The notes under the pieces were generated by a model that saw only the letters and a list, made by a program, of their open reading frames with translations, was not told where the DNA came from and searched no databases. The position numbers and the translations under genes were made by a program. This document shows, piece by piece, positions 46,056-56,800 of a stretch of 64,000 nucleotides of DNA (positions are counted from its first letter, which is position 1; each line of letters starts with the position of its first letter). This stretch comes from Sphingobacterium griseoflavum. Lineage in GTDB: Bacteria; Bacteroidota; Bacteroidia; Sphingobacteriales; Sphingobacteriaceae. Location: NCBI RefSeq assembly GCF_014653155.1, contig NZ_BNAF01000005.1, positions 186,001 through 250,000 on the forward strand, given 5' to 3'.

Positions 46056-47327
46056 TTAATTCCTGTTCGTTATGTCCAGTGTTTGATTCATCCATCGGAA
46101 GGCTGTCAATGCTTGATCCAACTGTTGCCGCGTATGGGTGGCCATCATCGACATCCGGATACGGGCGTCTTTTTTTGCTACGGCGGGATACATAATACAA
46201 TTGGCATATATTCCGTGCTGAAATAGTATGTTGGTGGCTTTTGCCGTTAATGCAGGATCACCAATTTTCACAGGGATAACGGCAGACTCCGTTTTGCCGA
46301 TATCAAAACCCATCGCAAGTAGCCCATTTTTGTAGTAGGCAATGTTATGCCAGAGTTTTTCCATCCAAATCGGCTCTTCATCCAAGAGTTCGATCGCGCG
46401 GAGGGCAGAATACGCGAGCGATGGTGGCATCGTTACGGAAAAAAGGTGTTGCCGCGACTGGAATTTAAGCAAACGTATGATCTCAGGCGTTGCCACAACG
46501 TAACCGCCTAGACTGGCAAAAGCTTTACTAAATACGCCAGTAATAATGATGTCGTCTTCTGCCAGCAGGCCTTCTTTCTCCAATACCCCACGTCCGGTTT
46601 TGCCGTGCACCCCGACGCCATGGGCGTCGTCAATAAGGAGGTATGCCCCATAACGCCTAACGAGTGTCAAGATATCTTTAATACGTGCCAAGTCGCCATC
46701 CTGCGAATAAACCCCGTCGATAATCACAAATTTATTTCGATAGATGTTTTGATAACGCTTCAAAATGTCTTCCAGATGTTCGATATTGTTGTGTTGAAAA
46801 GTCTTTATGTTGGTGTTTAGGCAACCCTCGTAAATGCTTGCGTGTACGCCCATATCCAAAATGGCAATGTCCTCCTTTTTTAATAAAGCCTGTATTGTAG
46901 CGCTGTTTGCGGTGTAACCCGTTGTGTAGAGCATTGCTGTTTTGCGTCCGAAAAAGCCTGCGATTTTTTCTTCTAGTTCTTGATGATAGCTATAGTGTCC
47001 TCCGATAGCGGGTGATGCACCTGCCCCCGTCCCGAACTTTAGAATGCCAGCTATAGCGGCTTCTCTGATTTTGGCGTGCTGTGTGAAACCTAAATAATCG
47101 TTTGATACAAAGTTGACATAACCGCCCTCTTTAACCATGGCGTTACCTTTTAGATACAATGCGTTTGCACATCCTGTTTTGTTTTCCAGCCGGTAGTTAA
47201 GCCTGCCGTTCGCGTCGAGGTAATTTAGGAAGTCGTCAAAAGCTTCTGCCCGTTGCGTTATCGACGCACCAGCAATATTTTCGAAGTCCTTGAAGGTTAA
47301 TTTTGGATAGTCGGTTTTTTTGATCAT
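46056..47327 (-). CDS. Alpha-oxoamine synthase-family PLP enzyme (BioF/KBL/serine palmitoyltransferase-like)
   Basis: 423 residues. PLP Lys268 lies in 'GVFSKAFASLGGYV', the Asp/His pair in LIDDAHG (233-236), and His162 in 'VHASIYEG' stacks on PLP. The N-terminus is about 45 residues longer than BioF. The 'FSKxxASLGG' block resembles serine palmitoyltransferase of Sphingobacterium, but BioF and 2-amino-3-ketobutyrate ligase share it, so the acyl-CoA and amino acid are not certain. There are no bio, tdh or other lipid genes beside it. A spaced inverted repeat lies just upstream. Confidence 0.85.
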   Translation of the reverse strand: MIKKTDYPKLTFKDFENIAGASITQRAEAFDDFLNYLDANGRLNYRLENKTGCANALYLKGNAMVKEGGYVNFVSNDYLGFTQHAKIREAAIAGILKFGTGAGASPAIGGHYSYHQELEEKIAGFFGRKTAMLYTTGYTANSATIQALLKKEDIAILDMGVHASIYEGCLNTNIKTFQHNNIEHLEDILKRYQNIYRNKFVIIDGVYSQDGDLARIKDILTLVRRYGAYLLIDDAHGVGVHGKTGRGVLEKEGLLAEDDIIITGVFSKAFASLGGYVVATPEIIRLLKFQSRQHLFSVTMPPSLAYSALRAIELLDEEPIWMEKLWHNIAYYKNGLLAMGFDIGKTESAVIPVKIGDPALTAKATNILFQHGIYANCIMYPAVAKKDARIRMSMMATHTRQQLDQALTAFRWMNQTLDITNRN

Positions 47328-47336
47328 GATTCGTGA

Positions 47337-47418
47337 GTTCTCAATGTTGCCTGGGAAATCTTACAACAAATTACAGCTTTTTATTGAAATTATAGGGCTG
47401 GAATCATAAATTGAGAAC
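47337..47418. promoter_or_regulatory. Spaced perfect 9-base inverted repeat before the oxoamine synthase gene
   Basis: GTTCTCAAT at 47337-47345 and ATTGAGAAC at 47410-47418 are exact reverse complements 64 bases apart. The first lies 10 bases before the ATG on the minus strand. Operator pair or chance cannot be told apart here. Confidence 0.35.
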
Positions 47419-47590
47419 AGTTTTTTTATTAGCAGCCAATTGACAATCGCTATTTAACCTTAGCAAACGTATGCGAGGGAGCGCTCGGCATTTCAATCCA
47501 TTTTTTTAAAAAAATACTAGCGAAAATTTATCAAAAATTTTGACGATATTACGTTTAATGCATATACTTGTCTAAGCTTTATTACAAATT

Positions 47591-47761
47591 ATGAAACCTA
47601 TTTTTTTGTTGACCATCACGTTCGTTCTATTTATCACGACATGGAACGTAAACACGGACAGTATGCCCGAGCTAGCAGCATTGACTGCTGTTTTTTTTCT
47701 GTTTTTTATTTACGTTATGCGCTTGCTGCGACGCATGCAGGCTGCTGAAAAAGGACGATGA
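47591..47761 (+). CDS. Small two-helix membrane protein, 56 residues
   Basis: ATG 47591 to TGA 47761. Two hydrophobic segments (IFLLTITFVLFITTW and AALTAVFFLFFIYVM) with a short polar turn, then a basic tail RLLRRMQAAEKGR. This positive-inside pattern, and the absence of a strong opposite-strand frame, support a real small gene. The gene ends 8 bases from the stop of the convergent glpF. No family recognised. Confidence 0.5.
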   Translation: MKPIFLLTITFVLFITTWNVNTDSMPELAALTAVFFLFFIYVMRLLRRMQAAEKGR

Positions 47762-47769
47762 TCATGCGA

Positions 47770-48498
47770 TCAAATCGATATCAGTAGATATAGTAGCACC
47801 GCAAGTAACGATCCTATAATTGGGCCTACCACCGGTACCCAAGCATAGGCTATGTCAAAATTCGATTTGTTCTTAATTGGCAGTAAGGTATGTACAATTC
47901 GTGGCCCTAGATCGCGTGCTGGATTGATTGCATAACCCGTTGTGCCTCCCAAAGAAAGACCGATGACCCAAACGAGAAACGCGACGGGAATAGCGCCAAT
48001 GGAGCCTAAGCCTATTGGCGTCTTGTCGCTCATCATCGGTTCCGTAAAATGGAGGATAGTAAAAATGAGCACGAACGTGCCGATAATCTCGCTGATCAGG
48101 TTGATCGGAAGATTTCGGATGGCTGGCGCCGTGCAGAAAACCGCCTGCTTTGTAGCTGCGTCTTCCGTGCGCCCAAAATGATCCTTATATACCAGCCAAA
48201 CGAGCGCCGCGCCGAGCATGGCTCCGATAAATTGGGCGGCAATATACATCATCGATGTTTGGACGTCGAGTTTACCCAGCACGAGGTTGGCCAGGGTTAC
48301 CGCACAATTAAGATGCGCACCACTGTACGGGCCTGCAATGGTGACACCAACAAAAACGGCCATTGCCCAAGCGGTACTGATTACCATCCAACCTGCGTTG
48401 TGGCCCTTGGTATCTTTGAGCACCACATTGGCCACCACGCCGCCGCCTAACAAAATCATGGCACCGGTACCGATAAGCTCTGCAAAAAATGGGGTCAT
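47770..48498 (-). CDS. glpF: Glycerol uptake facilitator (aquaglyceroporin) with altered first NPA motif
   Basis: 242 residues, six helices and two half-helices. The second pore motif is canonical with the GlpF signature Asp: INPARDLGPR (Asn192-Pro-Ala). The first reads GAHLNCAV, so Pro65 of NPA is Cys (codon TGT at 48304-48306). The Asn that lines the pore is kept. It is the last gene of glpD-glpK-glpF, 24 bases after glpK, which supports glycerol as the substrate. Confidence 0.93.
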   Translation of the reverse strand: MTPFFAELIGTGAMILLGGGVVANVVLKDTKGHNAGWMVISTAWAMAVFVGVTIAGPYSGAHLNCAVTLANLVLGKLDVQTSMMYIAAQFIGAMLGAALVWLVYKDHFGRTEDAATKQAVFCTAPAIRNLPINLISEIIGTFVLIFTILHFTEPMMSDKTPIGLGSIGAIPVAFLVWVIGLSLGGTTGYAINPARDLGPRIVHTLLPIKNKSNFDIAYAWVPVVGPIIGSLLAVLLYLLISI

Positions 48499-48522
48499 AA
48501 TGTATAATTTATCGTGTGTATA

Positions 48523-50022
48523 CTAAGCGTTATAATTCGCCCAAAATTTAACGGTCTCTGTGGCTCGTTTCCACTCGTGAAGCTGGGATTCATGATTTTT
48601 CTTGGGATCGAAACGGAACGTTTTGTCTTCTTTCCAAAGACGCTTCAGCTGTCCGATATCTTCCCAAAAGCCAACCGCCAATCCGGCTAAATAAGCCGCA
48701 CCAAGAGCGGTAGTTTCTGTAATAGCTGGCCGCACAACATTGGTTTTTAGAATATCTGCTTGGAATTGCATCAAGAAGTCGTTTTGAGTCGCTCCTCCAT
48801 CGACACGTAGTTCTTTTATAGTAGATGGAGCGTCTTTCTCCATGGCTTGGAGGATATCATAGGTTTGATACGCTATGCTTTCCAACGCCGCGCGCGCGAT
48901 ATGACTGTCATTGGAACCACGGGATAGGCCCACCACGATACCCCGAGCCTCTGCGTTCCAATGTGGCGCTCCTAATCCCGAAAATGCAGGGATCAGATAT
49001 ACGCCTTCTGTATCGGAAACTTTCGATGCTAAGTCCTCGATGTCCCTCGCATGACGGATAATGCCGAGCTCATCTCTTAGCCATTGTACCACCGCACCGC
49101 CAATAAAAATACTTCCTTCTAGTGCATATTGCACCTGCTCGCCGATTTTCCAAGCTACAGTTGTCACCAGCTTATGGGTTGAGATTACGGGCTTGTCTCC
49201 GATATTCATCAATATGAAGCAGCCCGTGCCGTAAGTATTCTTTACCATGCCCTCTTGCGTGCACAATTGTCCAAAAAGTGCGGCCTGTTGATCGCCTGCG
49301 ATCCCGGCAATCGGAATAGAGCGGCTGCCCAGTTCGGTGCTCGTTTCGCCGTATACCTCGGAGCTACTTCGAACTTCGGGAAGCATAGATACCGGAATGT
49401 CAAATATATCGAGCAGTTCTTTGTCCCATTCTAAGCTGTGGATGTTGAAGAGTAGTGTACGCGACGCATTGGTGACGTCGGTGATATGTTTTTTTCCATC
49501 GGTAAGATTATAAACAAGCCAAGTATCGATCGTGCCAAAGGCAAGATCTCCTCGCTCCGCCAGACTTCGCGCGCCTTCCACATGGTTCAGTATCCAATTT
49601 ATTTTTGAAGCAGAAAAATACGAGTCGATCAGCAAACCTGTCTTTTCCTGTATAAGCTTGTCTAAACCTTTTGCAGCGATAGATTGGCAGTATTCGGCCG
49701 TACGGCGATCTTGCCACACAATGGCATTGTAAATTGGTTCGCCGGTCTTTTTGTTCCATACAACCGTCGTTTCCCGTTGATTGGTGATGCCGATCGCTTT
49801 TATTTCATCCAGCTTTATTTTAGATTGCGCGATGACCTCGGTTAATACGGCCAGCTGCGTGGACCAGATTTCTTTCGCATTATGCTCCACCCAACCCGAT
49901 CTGGGAAAGATCTGTGTAAATTCCTTTTGTGCAATATTTTCAATCTGTCCCTCTTTATCAAATAGGATAGCTCGTGAACTGGTGGTGCCTTGGTCCAATG
50001 CTAAAATAAACTCTTTTTTCAT
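48523..50022 (-). CDS. glpK: Glycerol kinase
   Basis: 499 residues, full length. It makes sn-glycerol 3-phosphate from glycerol and ATP. FGGY kinase marks: '[16 protein letters not shown]', '[12 protein letters not shown]', '[13 protein letters not shown]', and '[19 protein letters not shown]' near the C-terminus. Middle gene between glpD (33-base gap) and glpF (24-base gap). Confidence 0.97.
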   Translation of the reverse strand: MKKEFILALDQGTTSSRAILFDKEGQIENIAQKEFTQIFPRSGWVEHNAKEIWSTQLAVLTEVIAQSKIKLDEIKAIGITNQRETTVVWNKKTGEPIYNAIVWQDRRTAEYCQSIAAKGLDKLIQEKTGLLIDSYFSASKINWILNHVEGARSLAERGDLAFGTIDTWLVYNLTDGKKHITDVTNASRTLLFNIHSLEWDKELLDIFDIPVSMLPEVRSSSEVYGETSTELGSRSIPIAGIAGDQQAALFGQLCTQEGMVKNTYGTGCFILMNIGDKPVISTHKLVTTVAWKIGEQVQYALEGSIFIGGAVVQWLRDELGIIRHARDIEDLASKVSDTEGVYLIPAFSGLGAPHWNAEARGIVVGLSRGSNDSHIARAALESIAYQTYDILQAMEKDAPSTIKELRVDGGATQNDFLMQFQADILKTNVVRPAITETTALGAAYLAGLAVGFWEDIGQLKRLWKEDKTFRFDPKKNHESQLHEWKRATETVKFWANYNA

Positions 50023-50055
50023 GCTTTGCGGGTTATAGAATACTTATTATCTCAT

Positions 50056-51621
50056 TTAAATGCTGTATTTGTCGACGAGCTCTCTGTAGGTGCTGAGTTC
50101 CTTTTCGATCCAAGCTTGGTCATGACCTAGCTGCGCAGCCATCGTGCTGGCAACTACTGGCGCGGCCTCCCACGAAGCTTCTGCATCCAACAGCAATAAC
50201 CGGATGCGCCTGGCTAAAAAATCTTCGACTTTACAAGCCATCTCGTTCTGCACGGCCCAGACCACTTCTGCCAAACGGAAATCGTATTTTGGATGGATTT
50301 TCTGCGCAAGATCCTCGTTGCTGCTCATCAGCTCCTTTATTGCAGCAAAATCTGATCCATATACCTGCCAATGTCCTGGCAGCTTTTCCAAACTATAGCC
50401 GTGCAGGTGCAGTTTATGTGTTTTGCAGGCCTCAGGTGGCAAATGGTGCTTTTTGGCAACAAGATCAACCGTTTCTTCACCCATCTTGCGATAGGTAGTC
50501 CATTTCCCGCCCGTGATAGTGATAAGCCCAGATGAGCTTTCTATCAACTTGTGATCTCGCGAAATTTCCTTTGTACTGTTGCCCTCACCACTTTTAGGTG
50601 CCGCTAAAGGTCTGAGACCGGCGAATATGCTTTTGATATCCGCTCTGGTCGGGGGGGATACGAGGTAATCTTTCGCCGTGTCCAATATAAAGTCCAGCTC
50701 TTCTTCTAAGGGGCGAGGCTCAATTTGGTGGGCATTCAGCGGTGTATCTGTGGTTCCTAGTAACACTTTATCATGCCAAGGTACACCAAAAAGCACACGG
50801 CCGTCGCTCGTTTCAGGAATCATCAATGCGTCATGATCGCCTAAAAAGCTTTTGTCGATAACGATATGGGAGCCTTGACTGGGACGTACCAAATTCTGGT
50901 GGTGTATGCTGTCCATCTTTAAGATATCGTCGACAAATACGCCCGTAGCATTCACGACTGCTTTTGTATGTACCTGATAGGTTTTTCCACCGATATTGTC
51001 GACAAACTGTAGGCCACTGACATAGCCCTGTGCATTCTTAATTATGCTCGTTACTTGGCTGTAATTTAATACGGTTGCACCTTGCTCTTGAGCTGTCTGC
51101 GCCAAATTGATAGCCAGTCGCGCATCGTCAAATTGTCCGTCATAATAACGTATGCCTCCCTGTAAACCTGCTGTCTTAATTTTCGGCAAACTATCGACCA
51201 CTTGTGTCTTATTCAGTAAGGTAGATTTTCCAATACGCAGTTTGCCAGCCATCCAATCGTATATCTTTAAGCCGATCAGATATTTCATTTTGCTGAAAAA
51301 TGAATAGGAAGGGATGACGAAGCTTTGCACGACAGATACGTGTGGTGCGTTTTTAAAAATTAGTCCACGCTCCTTTAATGCAGAAAAAACTAGCTTTAAA
51401 TCCCCATTAGCCAAATACCGAACACCGCCATGAACAAGCTTGGTGCTTTTACTGGAGGTTCCCTTTGCGAAATCATACTGCTCGAGCAATAGGGTTTTGT
51501 AACCTCTCGACGCAGCATCAACAGCTATCCCCAAACCTGTTGCCCCACCCCCGATGACAACAATATCCCATAATTTGTCCGCTGAAAGGCTTTTTATGGC
51601 TTCGTTTCTCGTCATATTCAT
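50056..51621 (-). CDS. glpD: FAD-dependent glycerol-3-phosphate dehydrogenase
   Basis: 521 residues from ATG 51621 (a second ATG follows two codons on at 51615). A longer frame runs up to 51801 but crosses the divergent regulator's start and has no fitting N-terminus. FAD loop: VVIGGGATGLGIAVDAASRG, then 'TSSKSTKLVHGGVRYL', the DAO-fold pattern, and a C-terminal domain. It oxidises glycerol 3-phosphate to dihydroxyacetone phosphate with electrons to quinone. First gene of the glycerol operon, 123 bases from the divergent repressor gene. Confidence 0.95.
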   Translation of the reverse strand: MNMTRNEAIKSLSADKLWDIVVIGGGATGLGIAVDAASRGYKTLLLEQYDFAKGTSSKSTKLVHGGVRYLANGDLKLVFSALKERGLIFKNAPHVSVVQSFVIPSYSFFSKMKYLIGLKIYDWMAGKLRIGKSTLLNKTQVVDSLPKIKTAGLQGGIRYYDGQFDDARLAINLAQTAQEQGATVLNYSQVTSIIKNAQGYVSGLQFVDNIGGKTYQVHTKAVVNATGVFVDDILKMDSIHHQNLVRPSQGSHIVIDKSFLGDHDALMIPETSDGRVLFGVPWHDKVLLGTTDTPLNAHQIEPRPLEEELDFILDTAKDYLVSPPTRADIKSIFAGLRPLAAPKSGEGNSTKEISRDHKLIESSSGLITITGGKWTTYRKMGEETVDLVAKKHHLPPEACKTHKLHLHGYSLEKLPGHWQVYGSDFAAIKELMSSNEDLAQKIHPKYDFRLAEVVWAVQNEMACKVEDFLARRIRLLLLDAEASWEAAPVVASTMAAQLGHDQAWIEKELSTYRELVDKYSI

Positions 51622-51744
51622 GCTGATATATTTCGTTAATTTTTCTTTATGTGTAAATTTAACAAAAAACGTAAACAAACGAAGCTTTTTGAAATATTTA
51701 ATCAGCGATTGACGTCTTATGCTGGAAATACGTATCTTGTCGCT

Positions 51745-52503
51745 ATGAACAATGTAGAACGGCACCAATATATCATCCGCCGGATTGCCGAAGAAGGCCA
51801 TGTTGCGGTAGTAGATTTGTGTAAAGCGTTGAAGGTCTCGTCTGTCACCATCCGTAAAGACCTGCAGTTTTTGGAGGATGAGATGTTGCTATCCCGCACA
51901 CATGGAGGAGCTACCGGCGTAAATCCTTATCAAAAAGATCGAACCATTAATGAGAAGGTGCAGTTGCATGCCGACGCAAAAAAGCGTATAGGGATGGAGG
52001 CGGCAAAGCTGGTTGAGCCTAACGACTCTATTATTATTGCGTCCGGAACGACAATGCAGTTTTTTGCGAGAGAGATTGTGCCGCAAGGTGGGCTTACCGT
52101 TATTACTTCGGCAATCAATGTAACGATGGAACTGATTAAGCATGAGGAGGTCGAGGTCATTCAATTGGGTGGGGCAGTGCGCAAGACTTCATCCTCTGTC
52201 ATGGGAAGTTATGCGGAGGAATTATTGGCCGATTTTTTTTGTTCAAAATTATTTTTGGGTGTCGATGGTATCGATGCTGATTTTGGAATTACAACAACCA
52301 ATGCGCAAGAAGCACTATTAAACCGTAAGATGATGGAGGCGGCCCATCAAGTCATCGTGCTGGCCGACTCTTCCAAATTTGATCGAAAAAGCCTTGGAAA
52401 AATCGCTGCTTTAGCTAAAATAGACATGTTGATCAGCGACGCTATCCCGGTAAAATATCAACAATTTTGTGACAATTTTGGTATTGATTATAGATTTTGT
52501 TAA
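51745..52503 (+). CDS. glpR: DeoR-family transcriptional regulator, probable glycerol regulon repressor
   Basis: 252 residues from ATG 51745 (MNNVERHQYIIRRIAEEG). DeoR HTH with VVDLCKALKVSSVTIRKDL and the wing 'LSRTHGGA', then a sugar-phosphate-binding DeoRC domain ('FLGVDGIDADFGITTTN', 'VLADSSKFDRKSLG'). The effector is probably glycerol 3-phosphate, given its divergent place next to glpD. In the 123-base gap, TATCTTGT at 51733-51740 resembles a -7 box, with TTG 21 bases upstream, which would give an almost leaderless message; not certain. Confidence 0.88.
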   Translation: MNNVERHQYIIRRIAEEGHVAVVDLCKALKVSSVTIRKDLQFLEDEMLLSRTHGGATGVNPYQKDRTINEKVQLHADAKKRIGMEAAKLVEPNDSIIIASGTTMQFFAREIVPQGGLTVITSAINVTMELIKHEEVEVIQLGGAVRKTSSSVMGSYAEELLADFFCSKLFLGVDGIDADFGITTTNAQEALLNRKMMEAAHQVIVLADSSKFDRKSLGKIAALAKIDMLISDAIPVKYQQFCDNFGIDYRFC

Positions 52504-52537
52504 CTTTAAAGTATAATCTTATACTAGCTACTAGAAA

Positions 52538-53806
52538 ATGAAAGAAAACAACACTTCAAGACGTGATTTCTTAAAAAAGACGTTGATTGGAGCTGCGGCG
52601 TTCAGCATTGTGCCTAGGCACGTTTTGGGCGGTAACGGTTTTTTGGCTCCCAGCGACCATTTAACTAAAGGTGTAATCGGTGTAGGCTCGATGGGTCGTG
52701 GGCACTTTGCGTATGCCGGAACCAAGACGGTGGCCATATGTGACGTGGATACTCGTCATTTAGCCATAGCCCAAAAGGACCTAGGCGGTGGAATTAAGGA
52801 GCATCATGACTACCGCGAGCTTATTCAAAACCCAGCCGTGGATATTGTGCACATTGCCACGCCTCCCCACTGGCACGGCATCATGGCTGTGGAAGCTGCA
52901 CGATCAGGTAAAGATATATGGTGCGAAAAGCCGATGACGCGCACAATAGGGGAAGGAAAGAAAGTAAAGGAGGCCATTGCCCAACACGGCAATATCTTCC
53001 GCTTGAATACTTGGTTTCGTTTTGATGCCAACTTCTATGGCATGAACGTGCCGGTAAAAAAAATTAAGAAATTGGTGGATACCGGCATGATGGGCTGGCC
53101 ACTAAAAGTGACAATCAGCAAGCATACAGGTTTTGACTGGAAGTTTTACTGGGTAGGAAAAGAGAACCTTCCTGTGGAACAGGCTCCAAAGGAATTGGAC
53201 TACGATATGTGGCTGGGACCAGCGCCTTATAAACCCTACAGTACACATCGCGTCCACACGACATTCAGGGGATATTGGGATTATGATGGCGGTGGTCTTG
53301 GCGATATGGGTCAGCATTACTTGGATCCCGTGCAGTATTTTTTGGGTAAGGATCAGGAAAGTCCGGTGAAGATTGAGGTCGATGCTCCCCAGCAGCATTT
53401 TGATGCGGTGGGTACTTGGCGCAAGATTACCTACACCTATGCTGATGGTTGCCAGATAATCTTGGATGGTGCCGGCACCGAAGAAGGTCAGGCCTATATC
53501 GATGGCCCGAAAGGAAAGCTGTACAAAGGTTTCGTTTCGGATATACCTGATTTGGAGCGCAAGCTTTCGCAATACCCTGAACCTGCTGCGCAGGTCACCG
53601 ACTTTGTGGAAGCTTGTCGGACGCGGCAGAAGTTTGCCTTGAATGAACAGAACGGCTATTACTCGGCCACGTTGGTCAACTTAGGTCTCGCTGCTTTACG
53701 TTTGAACCGTACGTTACACTTTGATTCCGACAAACAAGAATTCGTGAACGACGAAGGAGCCAATAGACTGATCAATCAACCGATGCGTGGACCGTGGACT
53801 ATCTAA
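52538..53806 (+). CDS. Exported Gfo/Idh/MocA-family oxidoreductase
   Basis: 422 residues. Tat signal: SRRDFLKKTLIGAAAFSIV near the N-terminus, so the cofactor-bound enzyme is exported folded. Rossmann domain GVIGVGSMGRGHFAYAG and 'AICDVDTRHL', then the catalytic EKP in 'IWCEKPMTRTIGEGKKV'. The C-terminal domain carries 'GGGLGDMGQHYLDPVQYF' and a C-terminal DUF4440-like end. It uses NAD(P) on sugars, probably 3-keto formation or reduction, because the next gene, 12 bases on, encodes two 3-keto-disaccharide-hydrolase domains. Confidence 0.9.
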   Translation: MKENNTSRRDFLKKTLIGAAAFSIVPRHVLGGNGFLAPSDHLTKGVIGVGSMGRGHFAYAGTKTVAICDVDTRHLAIAQKDLGGGIKEHHDYRELIQNPAVDIVHIATPPHWHGIMAVEAARSGKDIWCEKPMTRTIGEGKKVKEAIAQHGNIFRLNTWFRFDANFYGMNVPVKKIKKLVDTGMMGWPLKVTISKHTGFDWKFYWVGKENLPVEQAPKELDYDMWLGPAPYKPYSTHRVHTTFRGYWDYDGGGLGDMGQHYLDPVQYFLGKDQESPVKIEVDAPQQHFDAVGTWRKITYTYADGCQIILDGAGTEEGQAYIDGPKGKLYKGFVSDIPDLERKLSQYPEPAAQVTDFVEACRTRQKFALNEQNGYYSATLVNLGLAALRLNRTLHFDSDKQEFVNDEGANRLINQPMRGPWTI

Positions 53807-53818
53807 CCAACAGAGAAA

Positions 53819-56800
53819 ATGAAAAAAGTATTTAATACGTTGTCCGTTTTGCTTATCCTGCAAGGAGCAGCTTACGCACAGCAGCCATCCAATAGAACAT
53901 CAGTCACTAAGATTGCCGATGTGTTGGCACAACAACCTGCCGAAGAACAGGTGAAGTTTATTGCAGCAATGGATGAGTTGGAGGCGTTTACTTCCGATGA
54001 TATCACGAACTTGTTGATGGGCCTGAAGGGCAATAGTGCAGAAAATATTCCGATTACCTATGCTGCGAATTCCTATGGCTTCTATGTGATGCAGCCGCGT
54101 AAAGAAACGGCTCGTCTCCAGTTTTCGCAGGGTCTGATTCAGGCGCTTGATCGCTTGCAGGACAAGCAGCACAAGGCTTTTGTATTGCAATTGCTGAAGC
54201 AGGCTGCAAAAAACGAAGCGATCGCCGCCATCGTGCCCTACCTTAGCGACAGCGACCTGGTAGACAAGGCAGCACTCGCCTTAAATGGCATTCGTACAGC
54301 AGAATCTGCGAAAGCGCTGTCTGATGCCCTGCAAAAAGCCGATTCGGAAAAGACAACGACCGCATTGATAGCCGCCTTGGGTGATTTGCGCTCGAAAAGT
54401 GACGAGGATGCGATCATTGCCAGCTTAGGCCGCTATGATAGCGAAAATTTTCAGCGCACAGTATACACCGCGCTGAGCAAGATCGGTGGTGCTAAATCCG
54501 CGCCTGTGCTGTTGAGCAAGTTAAAGGCGGTGAACTACAGCTTTGACAAAACAAATATTGGCGGACTGACGCTTGACTATGCGCAGCAGCTGTTGCGCGA
54601 AGGTAACGATCGCTTGGCGCTATCGGTGGCCAACGCCGTTATGAAGGGAGCCACTGGCGCACAAGCGACGACGCTGCAGGTGGGTGCCCTCAGTCTGTTG
54701 ATGGATGCGAATCCGCAAAAAGCAAAGAAACAGCTGATGAAAGCGGCGACCTCGGACAATGCGTTGTATCGCAACAGTGCTTTGTCATTATTGAGGGAGC
54801 AAGCGACACCTGCAGACAACAAGAAGCTCATTGCGATGCTAAAAACGGCTTCGCCAGAGGTGCAGGAAAGCATATTCAACTATTTGGCAAAAACAGGGGA
54901 TGCAACAGATTTGGCAGCCCTACAGGCAAGCTTGCCTCAAATGAAGGATACGCAAGCCAAAATTGCGGGCTTAACGGCTTTATCGTCGCTCGGTAAGGAA
55001 TCTAATGCAGCCTTTCTTATCCAATCCGTAAAAGGAGCGGATGAGCCTACTGCACAGGCGATTTCGGGCCTGTTACTCTCCAGTCGGGATCCGCAAACGG
55101 TGGCTCTGATCGATGCTGCATTGTCATCCGCCGATGCGAAAACGCAATTGCTGTTGTTGGATATCCTGTCGAAACGGACGGATGCAGCCTCTTCCAAAGT
55201 GGTTTTGCCTTTGGTTGCTTCGACAGATCCGCAGGTAAAGCAAGCGGCTTTGAAGGCTTTACCGACAGTGGTACAAGCGGATGACTTTGACACCGTGGTG
55301 CAACTGCTTGCGGCAGCGCCGGCAACGGATGCGCCGGCATTGCAAAAGGCCTTGACTTCGGTATTGCAGTCCAGCACAGATCGGGATGCCAAGGTACAGC
55401 GATTGGCGGCAAATATTTCCCGTTCGGCAGCACCTTCGGCCGCCAATTACTTTCCGGTTTTTGCGGGCATAGGCGGTGCAGATGCACTGCAGGCAGTGAA
55501 GAATTACCTGCCCAATGCGAGCTTGAGAAGGCAAGCGCAGGAGGCTTTGGCCACTTGGTCCAATCCGGAAGTATTGCCTACGTTGATTACCCTCTCTCGG
55601 GAAGAAAAAGGAGATGCTTTTGATGCAATTTTCGCCGGTTTGGTTAAACAGGTGAATGCAAGTACCCATACCGCTGAGCAGAAGACCCTATATTTGAAAG
55701 ATGCTTTTGCATTAGCCCGCAATGTAGCGCAGAAAAAACTGGTGCTGGCTAGCCTACAACAGACGGAAACTTACCAAGCTATGATTTTCGCCGCCCAGTT
55801 TCTTGATGATGCTGAACTGAAGGGTGTCGCCACGAACACCGCGATGAGTATCGCGATGGACAATGCGGATTTTACAGGGGCCACTGTACGCTCTATATTG
55901 GAAAAAGCGATGGCTAACCTGTCGGGAAGCGAAAGCTCGTACCTGCGGGAAGCTATCGTGCGGCACTTGGCCGAAATGCCGAAATCGGAGGGCTACGTTG
56001 CTTTGTTCAACGGGAAGGATCTTTCGGGATGGAAAGGACTAGTGGAAAACCCTATCAAACGGTCTGCAATGTCGGCCAGCGAATTGGCGGCAAAACAGCA
56101 AATTGCCGATGAACAGATGCGCCAAAGTTGGAAAGCGGAGAACGGTAGCCTAGTATTCAGTGGACACGGCGACAATATCGCAACAGTCAAGCAATACGGT
56201 GATTTTGATCTTTTGGTGGATTGGAAATTGGATCCGAACGGAAAGGAACCTGATGCGGGTATTTACCTACGTGGCACGCCGCAGGTGCAAATATGGGATA
56301 TATCGCGCACAAATGTAGGGGCTCAGGTAGGATCGGGGGGCTTGTACAACAATCAGAAAAACCCGAAAGATCCGTTGAAAGTGGCCGACAACGCGCTGGG
56401 CGAATGGAATACCTTCAAGGTGCGCATGCGCGGCGAAAAGGTATGGGTATGGCTCAATGGCGAACTCGTGGTGGATAGTGTGACCTTGGAGAATTATTGG
56501 GACCGTAACCAGACGATCTTCCCAACGGAACAGTTGGAGCTGCAGGCGCACGGATCGCAGGTTTGGTACCGTGATATCTACTTGAAGGAACTTCCTAGAA
56601 AAGAGGTCTACAGCTTGTCGGAAGCCGAAAAGAAGGAGGGATTCGACCTGTTGTTTGATGGCACAAACTTGGATAAATGGACAGAGACTTCTGCTTACGA
56701 GATTACACCCGAGGGTTTTGTACGCGCAAATCCGGATGCAAAGTTTGGTAAAAACCTATATACCAAAGAGCAGTATGGCGACTTTGTGTATCGCTTTGAT

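Noticed and set aside
46056..47327. Firm call as serine palmitoyltransferase
   Set aside because: The FSKxxASLGG block is shared by BioF and KBL, and the N-terminus differs from the Sphingobacterium enzyme as I remember it.
54937..55446. Long minus-strand frame of 169 codons inside the HEAT region
   Set aside because: It lies fully inside the HEAT/DUF1080 gene, is rich in Ala, Ser and Cys as expected from the complement of Ala/Leu-rich codons, and shows no domain or start context.
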